This document shows positions 18,457 through 30,919 of a stretch of DNA of 64,000 bases, piece after piece. Positions within the stretch are counted from its first letter, which is position 1. Each line of letters opens with the position of its first letter. The notes under the pieces were generated by a model. It was not told the DNA's origin, did no database searches, and saw nothing but the letters and a program-made list of their open reading frames with translations. The DNA is from Escarpia spicata (taxonomy: Eukaryota > Annelida > Polychaeta > Sabellida > Siboglinidae): NCBI GenBank assembly GCA_963995525.1, contig OZ023206.1, forward strand, positions 7,258,919 to 7,322,918, given 5' to 3'. A program made the position numbers and the translations under genes.

Positions 18457-18787
18457 CAGTGGTTTTATCGCGGTTATATACCCGCACAATAAACGCATTA
18501 TTGCTTAGGTAAGCATACGCTAGGTACGGCGTTGATCGCTAAGGAGAATACTAAAATGATCACTGCGCTCACCGCTAGGTAGCACCTCAAATGTACTTAG
18601 AGGGGGTAATCCATCATGTTTTTTTATAAGTAGGTTCCCGAAAATGTTTAGTGTCATAAAAGCCTTTGATCTTTTTTTATAAGTAGGTTCCCGAAAACGT
18701 TTAGGGGTAATAAAACCGTTTTTTGTTAGTAAAGTTTTGCCCAAAGGTCACCAAAGGTGTCGTGAACTTCAGCCCCTCTATACTACT
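18457..18787 (-). repeat. Polinton right terminal inverted repeat
   Basis: Inverse of 6368-6693. It ends CTATACTACT at 18787 and is followed by TCCGTG. Confidence 0.92.
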
Positions 18788-18950
18788 TCCGTGGTTCCAC
18801 TGCTTCCTCTGCTTACAAGAGGTTCCTCTCTCATTCTACCTTGGAAGAGATCATCCTAGTAACAGATCCTCCATTCGGCGGACTGGTCGAAGTGATCGCT
18901 CACACGATCCACAGGATCATGTCAGACTGGTCATGTGACAGTGACGGTTC
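18788..18950 (+). CDS. ZCCHC4: ZCCHC4-like exon, 3' part with DPPFGG motif
   Basis: Directly after the right TIR the frame continues RGSTASSAYKRFLSH, then EEIILVTDPPFGGLVEVIAH and TIHRIMSDW. DPPF is the catalytic (N/D)PP(F/Y) motif of N6-adenine methyltransferases, and the DPPFGGLVE context is that of ZCCHC4. The first six bases (TCCGTG) are the right TSD copy. The open frame ends TCG-TAA at about 18953, where GTAACTGAAG could be the splice donor. With 6318-6367 it forms one ~207-nt exon split by 12.4 kb. The catalytic motif itself is intact. No further exon was recognised downstream before the retroelement at 19.4 kb. Confidence 0.75.
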
Positions 18951-19389
18951 GTAACTGAAGAGTTTCGGGGCAGAACACGATACAGGCCATTGATGAAATT
19001 TTGCTCAAACAGGAAATTGGCATTTGTTCAACCATGTGTTGAAGTAGAACTATGTCAAATTTCAACCAAAATGTGATATATCTCGGTTAAATGAACTACA
19101 CCAAAGAATGTTTTCATAAAGCGATAAATACCATCTGTCTTTTTATACCAAAGTGTGATCATTTTCAGCCAATCAGCATTGCCTTGCAGCTCTTTTAAAT
19201 AGGCGCTTACTGTATGGAAATGTAGCGTTTTTACAAAAACGATGTGGATATAGTCAGCGATCTAGAGGCGTGGCTTAATACAGAATAGTTGCTACCGACA
19301 AAGCAAACACTACGTGGTCCGGGTGGCACACTTCTACCAGTAATGGGTGTGATCAAGGTAAAACTACCATATCGTAACAAATAACTCAA

Positions 19390-21935
19390 TGAACTGGTGT
19401 ACGCCATTAGAAACCAAGAATATTCTTTATTCAGTCGGCGACCGTGTGTCTGTCTTGACTTGGTCGCACGTGTCGACAACGTCCAAGAAACAACGAGTCA
19501 GAAACCAAGGTACCGTTATTCTAGCTCTCTCTTCAAAGGCATCGGTAAACTGAGAACCGAACATCACATCACGCAGTGCCCAGACGCCACACCAGTCTGT
19601 TTGTACACCGCAAGGAAAGTCGCCCATCCTCTACTTCCACAAATAAAATCTGAGATTGAGTCGATGGTGCGACAGGAGATCATATCGGCGGTGACCGTGC
19701 CGACAAGATGGTGCTCCGGCATGGTTCCTGTCCAGAAGGCAAACGGCTCCGTGCGGATCGGCGCAGATCTGACGCAACTGAACAAGTCAGTACAGCGAGA
19801 GATACACCCGATGTCATCAGTGGACAAAAACCTTACAAAGTTGGGCAGCAGCAAAGTCTTCTCGAAGCTTGACGCCAACAGCGGCTTCTGGCAGCTTCCG
19901 CTTGACGACGAATCGCGGCTGCTGACGACTTTCATCACACCACGTGGTCGCTACTGCTTCAACCGGCTACCATTCGGGATCAGCTCCGCTCCGGAGATTT
20001 TCCAACGAACAATGTCGATCATTCTGGAAGGACTCGAGGGGGTCATCTGGGTCGCCATCAGGAGGCTGGACTCACACTGAATGCAAACAAGTGCGAGTTC
20101 TCCAGAAGCTCTATAACGTTCCATGGTCACATTGTCGATGGCTTCGGCATTCAGGCCGACCCGCGGAAAACGACACCAGCAGTCACAAACTTTCCGACTC
20201 CAACTACGGTCAAAGAACTGCAACGTTTAATGGGCATGGTTAATCAGATGAGAAAGTTCATCCCAGGGCTGGCAATGAGCCACTACGTCAACTATTGCGC
20301 AGCGACATTGTCTGGTTGTGGGGTGACGCACAGGAGAAGTCATTCCAGCGAGTGAAATACGCCCTGGTCGCGCCCGAGACACTCGCCCACTATGACCCAA
20401 AACGTCCCACAATCATTGCACCAGACGCCTCGTCGACAGGCATTGGAGCGGTCCTCCTACAAGTGCAAGATGACACCAAGCGTCGGCAAGTTTGCTATGC
20501 GTCGCGATCGCTGAGTTACACTGAGAAACGCTACGCGGTAATCGAGAAGGAGGCCTTGGCAGCGATTTGGGCATGTAAAAAGTTCAGCGAGTAAGTGCTT
20601 GGGTTACGACTCACACTCGCGACAGATCATCGTCCATTCGTGCCATTGTTGAACACCACCGAACTATGCAAAATGCTGTCAAGGATACAAAGGTTTCGCC
20701 TACGGCTGATACGATTGGAGCACCGTACGTCCGGTACGTGCCGGGAAAGCAACAACAAACAACAACCGATGCACTCTCGCGTGCGCCGGTATAAGCGCCC
20801 GTATCAGAGGACAAACTGTTTGTCGCAGAAATCGAAGCGTTCGCACAACAGACAGTGAACATTCTCCCGGCAACGAACAAACGCCTACGAGAAATAGTCG
20901 ACGAACAGAAAGTAGACGAGGAATGCAGTAAAATCCGAGAATACTGTCTTCATGGGTGACCTGCATATATGCCAAACCAGCCGCTACTACGCCAATACTG
21001 GGAGAGCAGGAGCCATCTGGCGATCGTTGATGACATTCTCCTATATGATGAACGCATTGTCATTCCTCGAGCATTGAGACTGAGCGTCCTTGACTGTCTC
21101 CACCAAGGGCATCAGGGCATAACGAAATGTCGGGCCAGAGCGCATGCATTTGTGTGGTGGCCGGGTCTGTCGACGATGATCGAGGCAATGGTCTCAGTGC
21201 AGACCTTTCGTCAGTCCGCAATGCATTACGGGTTTGTGCATGTGACGAGCTCTCCGCGATACCCTCAGTCGAATGGAGAGGCAGAACGGGCAGTGCGCGC
21301 GATGAAGGGGTTTCTGCGTGAAGAGGAACGAAGATGTACACGTCGCTCTCATGGCGTACAGATCGACGCCGCTTCAGAATGGCCTGTCTCCAGCAGAAAT
21401 GGTCATGGGGCGACGACTTCGCTTTCTGCTACCCGTCCTACCCAGCACTCTGAAAGAGGGGGTTCCTGGCGACGAATCCCTGCAAAAGAAGGAGAGCTTG
21501 CGTCGTTCCGACCAGCAGGATGCCTTCATCTTGCGACACAAAGCGCGTGACTTGCCGACGCTACAGCCAGGCGATCCAGTTTGGATCCGAGACCAAAATC
21601 GCCCAGGTCTAGTTGTGAGTCGAACACCTGAACCGCGATCGTACTTGGTGAAGACCGACCTCGGCACTGTGCGTCGCAACCGTAGAGCGCTGGTGCAGAC
21701 GACAGGGTCTCGCGCTGGTGACGACTCCGACGGTCAGCGGACACTGCCTGCACACTTCGCTACAACTGCGGTCCTCGCGACACCCGCTGCTGAGATGCAG
21801 CTGTCAGCTACACCAGCGAAGAGTGCTTCACGTCCTGCTAGAGAGACAATTTCACTCTCTGAACCAGCGGCACCTGAAAGGATGACTCGGTCGGGGAGAA
21901 CGGTGAAACCAGCAAAGCATCTAGACTTGTAAAGT
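19390..21935 (+). pseudogene. Ty3/gypsy retrotransposon pol region (decayed)
   Basis: Plus-strand order: LFKGIGKLRTEHHI linker; reverse transcriptase with MVPVQKANGSVRIGADLTQL, VFSKLDANSGFWQLPLD and FNRLPFGISSAPEIFQRTMS; RNase H with APDASSTGIGAVLLQV and SLSYTEKRYAVIEKEALA; integrase zinc-region LDCLHQGHQGITKCRARAHA; then SPRYPQSNGEAERAVRAMKG and a C-terminal GDPVWIRDQNRPG segment. Just after EGLEGVI (about 20045) a deletion removes the YXDD catalytic box; another near 21200 removes the first two integrase acidic residues. Several frame changes occur. This is the K02A2.6-like type. No LTRs, gag or protease were seen in 18950-19390 or 21935-22400. Confidence 0.88.
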
Positions 21936-22419
21936 GCATTAGTTCTACCAGTCAGAATTATGAACACTAATAGCTGTTGAGACATTTAATAAAAATTGAC
22001 TTTTAATGTTAACTAATCAGACAATAAGCCAATGTCGGCCACCATACTTCATGTATGCATTCATCCCAAAGCATTATGGGATACGACACGTGATGTCAAT
22101 GTAAAGTTTATGCTGAATAAAGATGGTCCAGCCTTTGTCAAAAACGACTCACTTACGAATTCTATAATCATGGCATTCACTCCTCGTCACTTAACTTTTT
22201 CTTGGACTTTTTTTCGGCGTAGTACTGTTCACTCTGGTATCGTAGAATGATTGAACCCAGTGTTTGCTCAAAGCTGACGTTCATAACCGAATAAGTAAAC
22301 AAAATTAAGAGCGCCACTTTGCCCACACGTCCTTTATCTAGTGTCGCCATCTGTTGAAATAATAATAATTAAGAAATAATAATAAAATGATAAACCCACC
22401 TAATCTACTAATAGATAAC

Positions 22420-23540
22420 ACAAGCATTGATAGCGTATATTAGTTAAATTTCCTAGGGCTAAGCTTTAATGAACAATTAAACTGACAAAGCCACATTGAC
22501 AGCAACTCAAATAGGTGCTCTAGGACTATAGGTATCCTAAATAAACCCAAACGATTTTTACCTCTGAATATAAAGATTATATTATACAACTCTCTCATAT
22601 TGTCACAACTAAACTATGGTGTGATGGCCTGGGGTTTTATGGGGCAATAGATGTGACAGAATAAAAAAACTTCAAAAGAAAGCCGTCCGTATCATAAGTT
22701 TACGTAAACATAATGCTCATAGTGATCCACTGTTCAAGTCTTAAATTACTAAAAGTAGAAGATATTCTAAAATTGCACGAACTAAAACTATGCCATAAAT
22801 GTTCACACAGTAAGCTACCTGTCTACCTGCAAAACTTACCATTTGTCCAAAACAACAGTATTCACAACCGTTATACAGGAAGTCAAGATAAAATCCACAC
22901 AACCAGGGTACACCATGACTTTGCCAAACGAAACCTCAGGTATAGTTTGCCACATACCATAAATAACGCACCTGTTTTAATAAAAGATAAGATCACACTC
23001 ACAGTTTATGACTTCGCAACATATACCAAGTTTTATTATCTCAATACTTATACTGAACAATGTGCAATTTATACTTGTTATATGTGCAATACATGATTGA
23101 ATAATAGAGACAGTTAACAATACACCAAATATTATCATTAACACAATTTACACACACAGTCTATATGGATGTTCAACATACACAAAAAAGTTTTTATTTT
23201 ATTATGAATCCACTTTTATCCATAATTGCTTTATTTGTAATTCGTAATACGTATTGAAATGTATACCAAAATATCCATATGTACGTCAATGTGTACACGA
23301 GTACATATAATCAGCCCGTATATTATGGTGCACGTTGATACATTGAGTAATTATCAACTATAAAAACAAGTCATTCTGACTTGTGTCACGCAAATTGTAT
23401 TGTTGTTTATAGTTATGGGGTGGCTCCTGTGCTAGCGATATTATATATCTTAATGGGAGTCTCCCGACCTTATATATTACTTACGTTATTCGTTGTATAT
23501 GTATCGTATTTATATGTCAAGTAAATTGATTCTGATTTCT
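22420..23540 (+). pseudogene. LINE 3' end with conserved tail
   Basis: Around 22590 LNYGVMAWGFMGQ and, at 22713-22800, VEDILKLHELKLCHK and YLQNLPF match the C-terminal domain of CR1-like LINEs, with many stops. The following 3' region includes the block GGGTGGCTCCTGTGCTAGCG (about 23415) and GGGAGTCTCCCG. This block is repeated in reverse at 196-316, so it is the family's 3' untranslated tail. 23540-24017 holds nothing recognisable. Confidence 0.65.
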
Positions 23541-24017
23541 AAATAACTCTTTACCTCATTGGTTATAAATGACTTAGAAACCGACTGTTCGTATATTTAG
23601 TACGTGTGTAATATACAGGCAGATATATACATTTAACTTGTAGTGATGATTCACTAATTGTACAAGGGATTTTCATATGTTTATATAACTTATAACATTG
23701 TTGCAATTATTTCATAAGGTGGGACAATAATTAGTCTTAGTAGGAGTCTCCACCCCTCATATGACATAATCCTTTATTTCCCTAGCACACATTATATTCT
23801 TACCACTTTGTTTTCTTCTCATGTCGATTCGATTGCATGGTCGTTTGTTTTTTATAACGATTATTTTGTTGCATTATGTATTTGGGACAAATAAATATTT
23901 CCTGTTCCTGTTATATTCCATTGGTATAATACCACAGGATATCGATATCTTACAAAGCAGAAACGTGAACGAGATATCCTGTGCGGCAGTGCACCTGTTA
24001 CCCTAAAATATCTCCCC

Positions 24018-24785
24018 TCATACATCGACCTGTCTATAGGCATCTTTGGTTGTTTTGTTCTCTACCACGTTAATTTCAACCGTTAGCGATGCAACCAGAT
24101 ACTCCTTTCTGTTGTCCTCATTCTTTTTATCGATCACGTGATGCACCATATTCATGACGACCATAGGCGTGGCAATCAGAGACTTAGACCAAGTCGTCAC
24201 CAGGACTAACTTGACTAGCGAGATCCCCTCGACCAACCGCGTCAGGCTGGTAGCGTGAATAAGGTTGATCGCAATAATTATGAGAATAAACACGATTACC
24301 GTCTTCCGAACCACCCAGCTCGCTGACTGGCCATTTCCATCATTCTTGTCGCTAACAGGGGGCGCTGTCAGCAGTTCATCTGGCGGACTAAGCATTCTGC
24401 ATAAGAATACGATCAGATATAAAATGGGAACTAGCTGCATTGACAAAAGTGCAATGTTTGAGAGCTTGTTAAACGAATCCAAGTCTAAAACACCGGGTAG
24501 AGTCGCGTTTCGTAGACATTTGCCGTTTCTCATGGAGACGGTCGCCAGCGACGGAATGCATGCGATATAACCAACGGTGTAGACTGTGAGGAGATGACAT
24601 GTTATCGACTCGCGGGATAACCCAGACGACGGCTTTGCGATCAACAGCAACTGGTCGACGACTGTCAGCGCCATAATCCACAACGAAACAACCATGGAAC
24701 TTGAAAAGAGGAAGCCGCTGTGCCAGAGACGACACCAGAGGGCGTCGACATTCGCTGTTCCCCAAGTCCACATCGGCGGCTCCAC
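24018..24785 (-). CDS. 7TM receptor, last exon (TM3-TM7)
   Basis: The acceptor is TTGTTCCGACAG with the exon starting at 24785 (VEPPMWTWGTANVD), phase 0. Segments: WCRLWHSGFLFSSSMVVSLW as TM3 with its Cys, ending TVVDQ in place of the usual DRY; TM4 (HLLTVYTVGYIACIPSLATV), TM5 (LLSMQLVPILYLIVFLCRML), a polar loop 3, TM6 (RKTVIVFILIIIAINLIHAT) and TM7 (LVTTWSKSLIATPMVVMNMV). The N-terminal exon with TM1-TM2 is at 44021-44185, also ending in phase 0, for a total of ~311 residues. This is a rhodopsin-like receptor in layout; the ligand is unknown and motifs are weak. The stop is at 24018-24020. The intron between the exons is 19.2 kb. Confidence 0.75.
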   Translation of the reverse strand: MEPPMWTWGTANVDALWCRLWHSGFLFSSSMVVSLWIMALTVVDQLLLIAKPSSGLSRESITCHLLTVYTVGYIACIPSLATVSMRNGKCLRNATLPGVLDLDSFNKLSNIALLSMQLVPILYLIVFLCRMLSPPDELLTAPPVSDKNDGNGQSASWVVRKTVIVFILIIIAINLIHATSLTRLVEGISLVKLVLVTTWSKSLIATPMVVMNMVHHVIDKKNEDNRKEYLVASLTVEINVVENKTTKDAYRQVDV

Positions 24786-24825
24786 CTGTCGGAACAATTA
24801 TGAACCATTCACATTTTCATCTCTT

Positions 24826-25526
<701 letters not shown>

Positions 25527-25635
25527 TTTTGCTTCATAACAATACAATCATTGTTATGTTATTGCAAGCACAATCATCGATATTAGTGTTATTGGTAATA
25601 TATTTACAGGCATTAACCGCTGTTTATGCTGCAAG

Positions 25636-27890
25636 TTGATAGATTTTGAATGTCGGGGTAGTGCTCACGTTAGAAGCCTAAAGAAGGAAGTAGACGATTT
25701 AAAGGATATAGTACGGGTGTTGATGGGAAACACAAACGAGGCAAGCAAATCAGGCGATATGACAGTGGAAATGAAGGACACAGGTGGTGTGGTAAGAGAT
25801 GCTAGCGAGATAGTTGGTGAGACTGTGAAACAGAAGGAACAAGAGAAGAAGAAGACAGAGGGACGTAGGAAAAGTGTTCGGCAGAGGAAATATAAATGGG
25901 CCAGTGGGAACAGATCACCATGTGGTCAGACTGTAGAGAATGAGGAGAGAAGCGAAAGCGATACAGGTGATCAAGAGGTAGATACTACAGAGGTAGTTGG
26001 CAAGACAGAAATAAAAGACTGAGAAGAAAGCAAGTGGAAGATGACAGAGTATTCAGTAAAAGAAAGGTAAACAGATCGGTGTTGAGGGGCTGCAACAGAA
26101 GGAAGGCAAGAGTTATGCAGATGCAGTAGTTAATGGGAAAGAGAAGAAACTGCGAGTGGTCATGTGGGATTATATTATCAGGAAGTTGGACAAGACAATA
26201 AACAAAGGGGAGGATATGACAGTATGTCTACCAGGGGCGAAGATAGAGGATGTCACAGAACGAGTAGATCAGGTCATGGGTAACGGCAACGGAGGATCTG
26301 TTCCAGTGCACGTGGGCAGAAATAATGCTGAGAAGGAAGGTACGACGGCCACCATTGGCAAGTATAGGAGACTGATCCTCCCACTGAAAGAGGCACGCTT
26401 TGGACAAATCGTGTTAGCGGGTAAACTGCCGAAATGGATGGCAGAGGACAGTACTAAAAGAATTGTAAAAGAATGGCCATCAACACATTGTTATAGAAGT
26501 TGTGTGTGGAGGAAGGAGTCGGCTTTGTAGACATGAGGACAAACGTTGTATAGGGAGGGAAGATCTGTTTATGGGTGATGGGCTTTCTGACAGGGAAAGG
26601 AGAAGCAGTTCTAAGGAGTGAGTTCATCAGGTGCATAGATTAAGGTACAGGCACAGTTGAATATTTAAACTAGATAGGGGGGAAACGTAAAGTCACCTCA
26701 GAGAGATGGTACAAGCAAATCTACAAGGAAATGTTCACCAAATGTCATAAACATTTAGATGTGTATGCTTAAATGCCAGAAGCACAGTAAATATGAGAAG
26801 CGATTTAGAAAATCATGGTAGCAGATATTGACCCAGATGTAATAGGCATCACAGAATCATGGACAAACGAAGATATGGTAGATGCTGAACTAGCTCGATC
26901 ATGTTATGTCATGTTTAGAAAGGAGAGCTAGGCAACAAAGAAGGGGAGGCGGGGGTCATTCTATATATCAACGGATCTCTACAGGCATATGAAGTACGAC
27001 TGAAAAGTGAAGCAGATTACATGGAAGCTATTTGGTGCAACATAGTTACCAGAAACTCAACATTAACAATAGGATCAGTTTATCGTAGTACTAGTATACA
27101 AGAGGATGTAGAACTGCACAGTGCTATAAAGGAGGTGAATAAAGGGGAATGTGTCATAATGGGTGATTTAATCACGGACATATTCAGTGGACATCACTAG
27201 AGAGTGCTGGAGGCGATGACCAACAGTTTCTGCTTGTAATATACAGGACTTTTTTCTTATTCAACATGTTTTGGAACCAACCAAAGGTGGGAATGTGTTG
27301 AATTTAGTGTTCTCTTCTCAGAAGGAATTAGTTGATAATATGAAAGTATATGAACCTCTGGGATCTAGTGATCTTAACCAGATCCATTTAATATAAAAGT
27401 ACAATCAGGGAATAATTATAAAAGGCAACGGGGGAGAAACTTCAACAAAGGCAAATATAAACAGATGAGACAATATTTAGCCCACGTAGATTGGATTAAC
27501 TTAATGAACAACAAGATAGCAACATAATGTTGGACCGTTTTGAAAGATGGTGGAATTCATTGTAAAACTCAAATTAATAAATGAATCTCAACATGGGTTC
27601 TTAAAGGCTAGGTCTTGTCTAACCAACCTCTTATGTTTTTTGGAAGAAATTACAAAGTGGGTGGACGATGGGTCACCAATGGATGTTGTCTACTACCACA
27701 TCAAACATTGTTGATTAATTAAATTTAAAGCACATGGTATAGGGGATGGTATGATCAGTTGGATACAAACATGGTTGACAGACAGAAGACAGAGCGTAAT
27801 AGTAGAGGGGGAGATTTCAAACTGGAAACCAGTTTTGAGTGGAGTACCACAGGGGTCAGTGTTGGGACCTATATTATTCTTGATATATAT
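25636..27890 (+). pseudogene. CR1-like LINE, 5' part (ORF1, endonuclease, partial RT)
   Basis: An ORF1-like reading (25636-26022, RSLKKEVDDLKDIVRVLM coiled-coil start, then K/E-rich) is followed by broken frames to 26640. Endonuclease-like pieces follow: GVILYINGSLQAYEV near 26960-27000, EADYMEAIWCNIV, NSTLTIGSVYRST and VIMGDL. After a deletion, the RT part ESQHGFLKARSCLTNLLCFL, WIQTWLTDRRQSVIVEGE and [20 protein letters not shown] runs to an (AT)n at 27880-27902. The sequence then changes abruptly; the matching continuation (YLVDGISGKLLKFAEDTKVF) is at about 38815. Same family as the copy at 47.4 kb. Confidence 0.8.
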
Positions 27891-28262
27891 ATATATATAT
27901 ATAATAATAATATATTTAATTTGTTATAGCGCCAGATCCACAATTGTTCGTGGCGTTTTACAATACATCATGCGTCATGATCATTACATTAAAATATTAG
28001 TACAACATAGTCATTTAAACTTAAAATTGTGCCATACAATAGTAATACAAATATTAATTAATAAATTAAGTAAAAGGGAACAAAATATTTGGAATATGGT
28101 AGTAAGATGTTAACTTAAATATAATAATAACAATATAATATAATTAATAAATTACAATACATCAGTTAATCACTAAAATATAGCAGTATAAAATCAAATA
28201 AATATATAAATATTTCTAAAATATTACCAATATAAATAACTCCACTGGATCTCTGAGGACAG

Positions 28263-28800
28263 TCACAAACAAGCTACTAGCGTTCGTCTAGAATTATATT
28301 CTAAATAAATGTGTTTTAATCGACATTTAAAACTGCCAAGAGTGTCCGAAGATTTAATGTAATTAGGTAGAGTGTTCCAGAGAGTTGCAGCGGCCACAAC
28401 GAACGAACTGTCACCAGCTTTGACATGAGCACGCGTTACGGACAACATGTTGTTGTCAGCAGACCGCAGTGATCTAGCGGGTCTGTAAGGACACAGGAGA
28501 TCACGCAAGTAGACGGGCGCATTTTCATGCATTGCCTTGTAGGTAAACACTAATATTTTGAACTCGATTCTCCGAGCAACGGGTAGCCAGTGCAGATCAT
28601 GCAACAGCGGAGCAGCACTATCACTCAGCGGGCGATGCAATATCAGACGAGCGGCCGAGTTATGAATTCGTTGCAGACGAGCGATGTTGTTTGCAGATGT
28701 TCCGTATATGATTGAGTTGCAACAGTCCAGCCGCGATGTTATTATGGCGTTGACTATGCGTTCCTTCGTTTGTTTTAGGCAAAAATCGGCTGATTTCCAT
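28263..28800 (-). pseudogene. L2/CR1-type LINE, 3' part (minus strand)
   Basis: The minus strand reads KQTKERIVNAIITSRLDCCN (about 28770-28700), ARLQRIHNSAARLI, then from 28640 HDLHWLPVARRIEFKILVFT, SLRSADNNML and AATLWNTLPNYIK, the standard C-terminal domain of L2/CR1-group LINEs. The upstream part of the same element resumes at 37000 (CVRNLGVYVDRHLNMNRCHK), so a ~8.2-kb insertion splits it. 27900-28262 looks like its 3' tail and A/T-rich DNA. Confidence 0.82.
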
Positions 28801-28825
28801 TACAAAAAAGACTCAATGGTATACC

Positions 28826-29590
28826 ATTGAATACCATTGGTAAATCAGTGTCTCAATGGTACTCTCAATGGTATTTGAACATATCATTCAATACCATTCA
28901 ACGATAAATCAGTGTCTCAATGGTGCTAGAACATAGCATTCAATACCATTCAATAATAAATCAGTATGTCTCAGTGGCACTCTCAATGGTATTTGCACAT
29001 ACCATTCAGTACCACTGGACCATTCAATGATAAATCATGTTTCGATGGTATTTGAACATATCATTCAATACCATTCAATGATATATCAGTATGTCTCAGT
29101 GGTACTCTCAATTGTATTTGAACATACCATTCAGTACCACTGGACCGTTCAATGATAAATCATGTTTCAATGGTATCTGAACATATCATTCAATACCATT
29201 CAATGATATATTAGTATGTCTCAGTGGTACTCTCAATGGTATTTGAACATACCATTCAGTACAACTGGACCATTCACTGATAAATCATGTTTCAATGGTA
29301 TTTGAACATATCATTCAATACCATTCAATGAATATCAGTATGCCTCAGTGGTACTCTCAATGGTATTTGAACATACCATTCAGTACAACTGGACCATTCA
29401 ATGATAAATCATGTTTTAATGGTATTTGAACATATCATTCAATACCATTCAATGAATATCAGTATGCCTCAGTGGTACTCTCAATGGTATTTGAACATAC
29501 CATTCAGTACCACTGGACCATTCAATGATAAATCATGTTTCAATGGTATTTGAGCATATCATTCAATACCATTCATGGTGCCATAAACGG
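28826..29590. repeat. ~124-bp satellite of CATTCAATACCATTCAATG words
   Basis: About six copies of a unit containing TCAATGGTATTTGAACATA, TCATTCAATACCATTCAATG, TCAGTGGTACTCTCAATGG and ATTCAGTACCACTGGACCA. Each unit includes short palindromes (ATACCATTgAATggtat), so it can fold on either strand. Confidence 0.9.
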
Positions 29591-29859
29591 TATCTGCATA
29601 TGTTTTTGAAACGTATGTATTTTGTGTCATGTGGTGAATGCTTGAGTCAGAATAAAGATTATAATAATTATATGTATGTCTAAATTACGACATTTTTATA
29701 TATCTCTACTGAATAAACCCGCGTATACACTCAGTCCGCGCCGCAGCTGCAGCAGCTCCATGCATTTGAAATTACCCGTGAGTCAAATTAAGCGCGAACT
29801 TTTAAACTGATTTGGTTTTGTGTTGCGATCAAGGAAAGAAACATTATAGATTTAACAAG

Positions 29860-30538
29860 AACAAGATTTAACAAGATTGCCATCCAGAGAATTAACTCTA
29901 GATGGCAGGTGGACAAGGAAGCCCTTTGGCTTATCGAGAGTCCAACCCTTTTATCTACATATATCCAGCCCTTCTGAGGTATATGTCGATTTTATTTTAA
30001 AACATATTCACATTACTAGCACCCACACAATCATCAGATAATCTCTTCCATTCATTCACAGTCCTTTGTGAAAATGAGAACTGTCTTACGTCTAATCTAC
30101 ACTGCTCATTTACTAATGTAACTTCATTAAAAAAAACATATTTCTATCAATATTTTCATAACCATTCAATATTTTAAACACTTCTATCTGATTTCCTCTC
30201 AATCTCCAGGTCTCTAGTGTTGTTAAACCACATTCTTTTAGGCGTTTTTCAGATCCCTAAGTTTTGGTATCATTTTAGTCGCTCTCCTCAGTACTCTTTC
30301 TAGCATATCTATGTCCTTCTTACGGTATGGCCTCCACGCTTGTATACAATATTCTAAATGAGGCCTAACTATTGTTTTGTACAGAGGTAGTATTAGTTCT
30401 TTTTCTTTATATGCTATATTTCGTCTATTCAATCCAAGGATTTGATTTCGTTTTGAAGCTGCAATTCCACACTGCTCTGAAACCTTCATGTTAGCACTAA
30501 TTGTCAGCCCTAAGTCCCCCATTGTATATTCTACATAT
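29860..30538 (-). pseudogene. CR1-like LINE, 3' part (minus strand)
   Basis: From 30522 leftward: MGDLGLTISANMKVSEQCGI, GLNRRNIAYKEKELILPLYK, TIVRPHLEYCIQAWRPYRKK and MLERVLRRATKMIPKLRDL, then broken frames to the family's 3' tail near 29870 (CTAGATGGCAGGTGGACAAG inverse). It continues upstream at 33661 beyond a TIR element. Confidence 0.85.
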
Positions 30539-30919
30539 GGGCATTTCTATAATTTGGGTACATTTTATGTCTCTATGATTACATTGGAATTTAGGCACCA
30601 AATACCAAAGGTAAAAATATATATTATATAATAATAAACGATTAGATTAATCCACCAATACAGGTTATATATAGTTTGTGTACAAATATGTGGCATTTTA
30701 TCAATAATTTGTATGGTAAGTAGTATAGCTGCTGCATAATGGGTGTCCCTACGCACACTCTAACGTCGTTGAATCATAATAACTGATTTCTGAACGAAAT
30801 TGTTGTTACCTAATATCGGTTATAACGACTGCAAAAAACCTGATTGAAACAATGCTTCAACAATTTGACGATTACGATGCACACATTTGCCAAAATAACA
30901 ATTAGTATGGTTGTCCCTC

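Larger units (their letters stand above)
6368..18787. mobile_element. Polinton/Maverick DNA transposon (decayed, 12,420 bp)
   Basis: The element starts AGTAGTATAGAGGGGCTGAA and ends with the inverted form at 18787, with ~330-bp TIRs and a 6-bp TSD. It encodes the Polinton gene set: rve integrase, FtsK/HerA-type packaging ATPase, penton-like and F54H12.2-like capsid proteins, a pX-like basic protein, and the N-terminus of a probable protein-primed family-B polymerase. Genes of the left arm read rightward and those of the right arm leftward. Subtracting the nested insertion and its TSD gives about 10.2 kb, short of the typical 15-20 kb; the missing part maps to the junction near 10508. No protease was found. 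GC content is visibly higher than in the flanks. Confidence 0.93.

Noticed and set aside
6368..18787. Bacterial or viral contaminant scaffold segment, because of high GC
   Set aside because: TIRs, a 6-bp TSD and in-frame host exon halves on both sides show it is integrated in the animal genome.
18951..22400. LTRs for the gypsy relic at 19.4-21.9 kb
   Set aside because: Sequence on the two sides was compared by eye for shared TG...CA-bounded repeats; none was found, so the copy is a truncated pol region.
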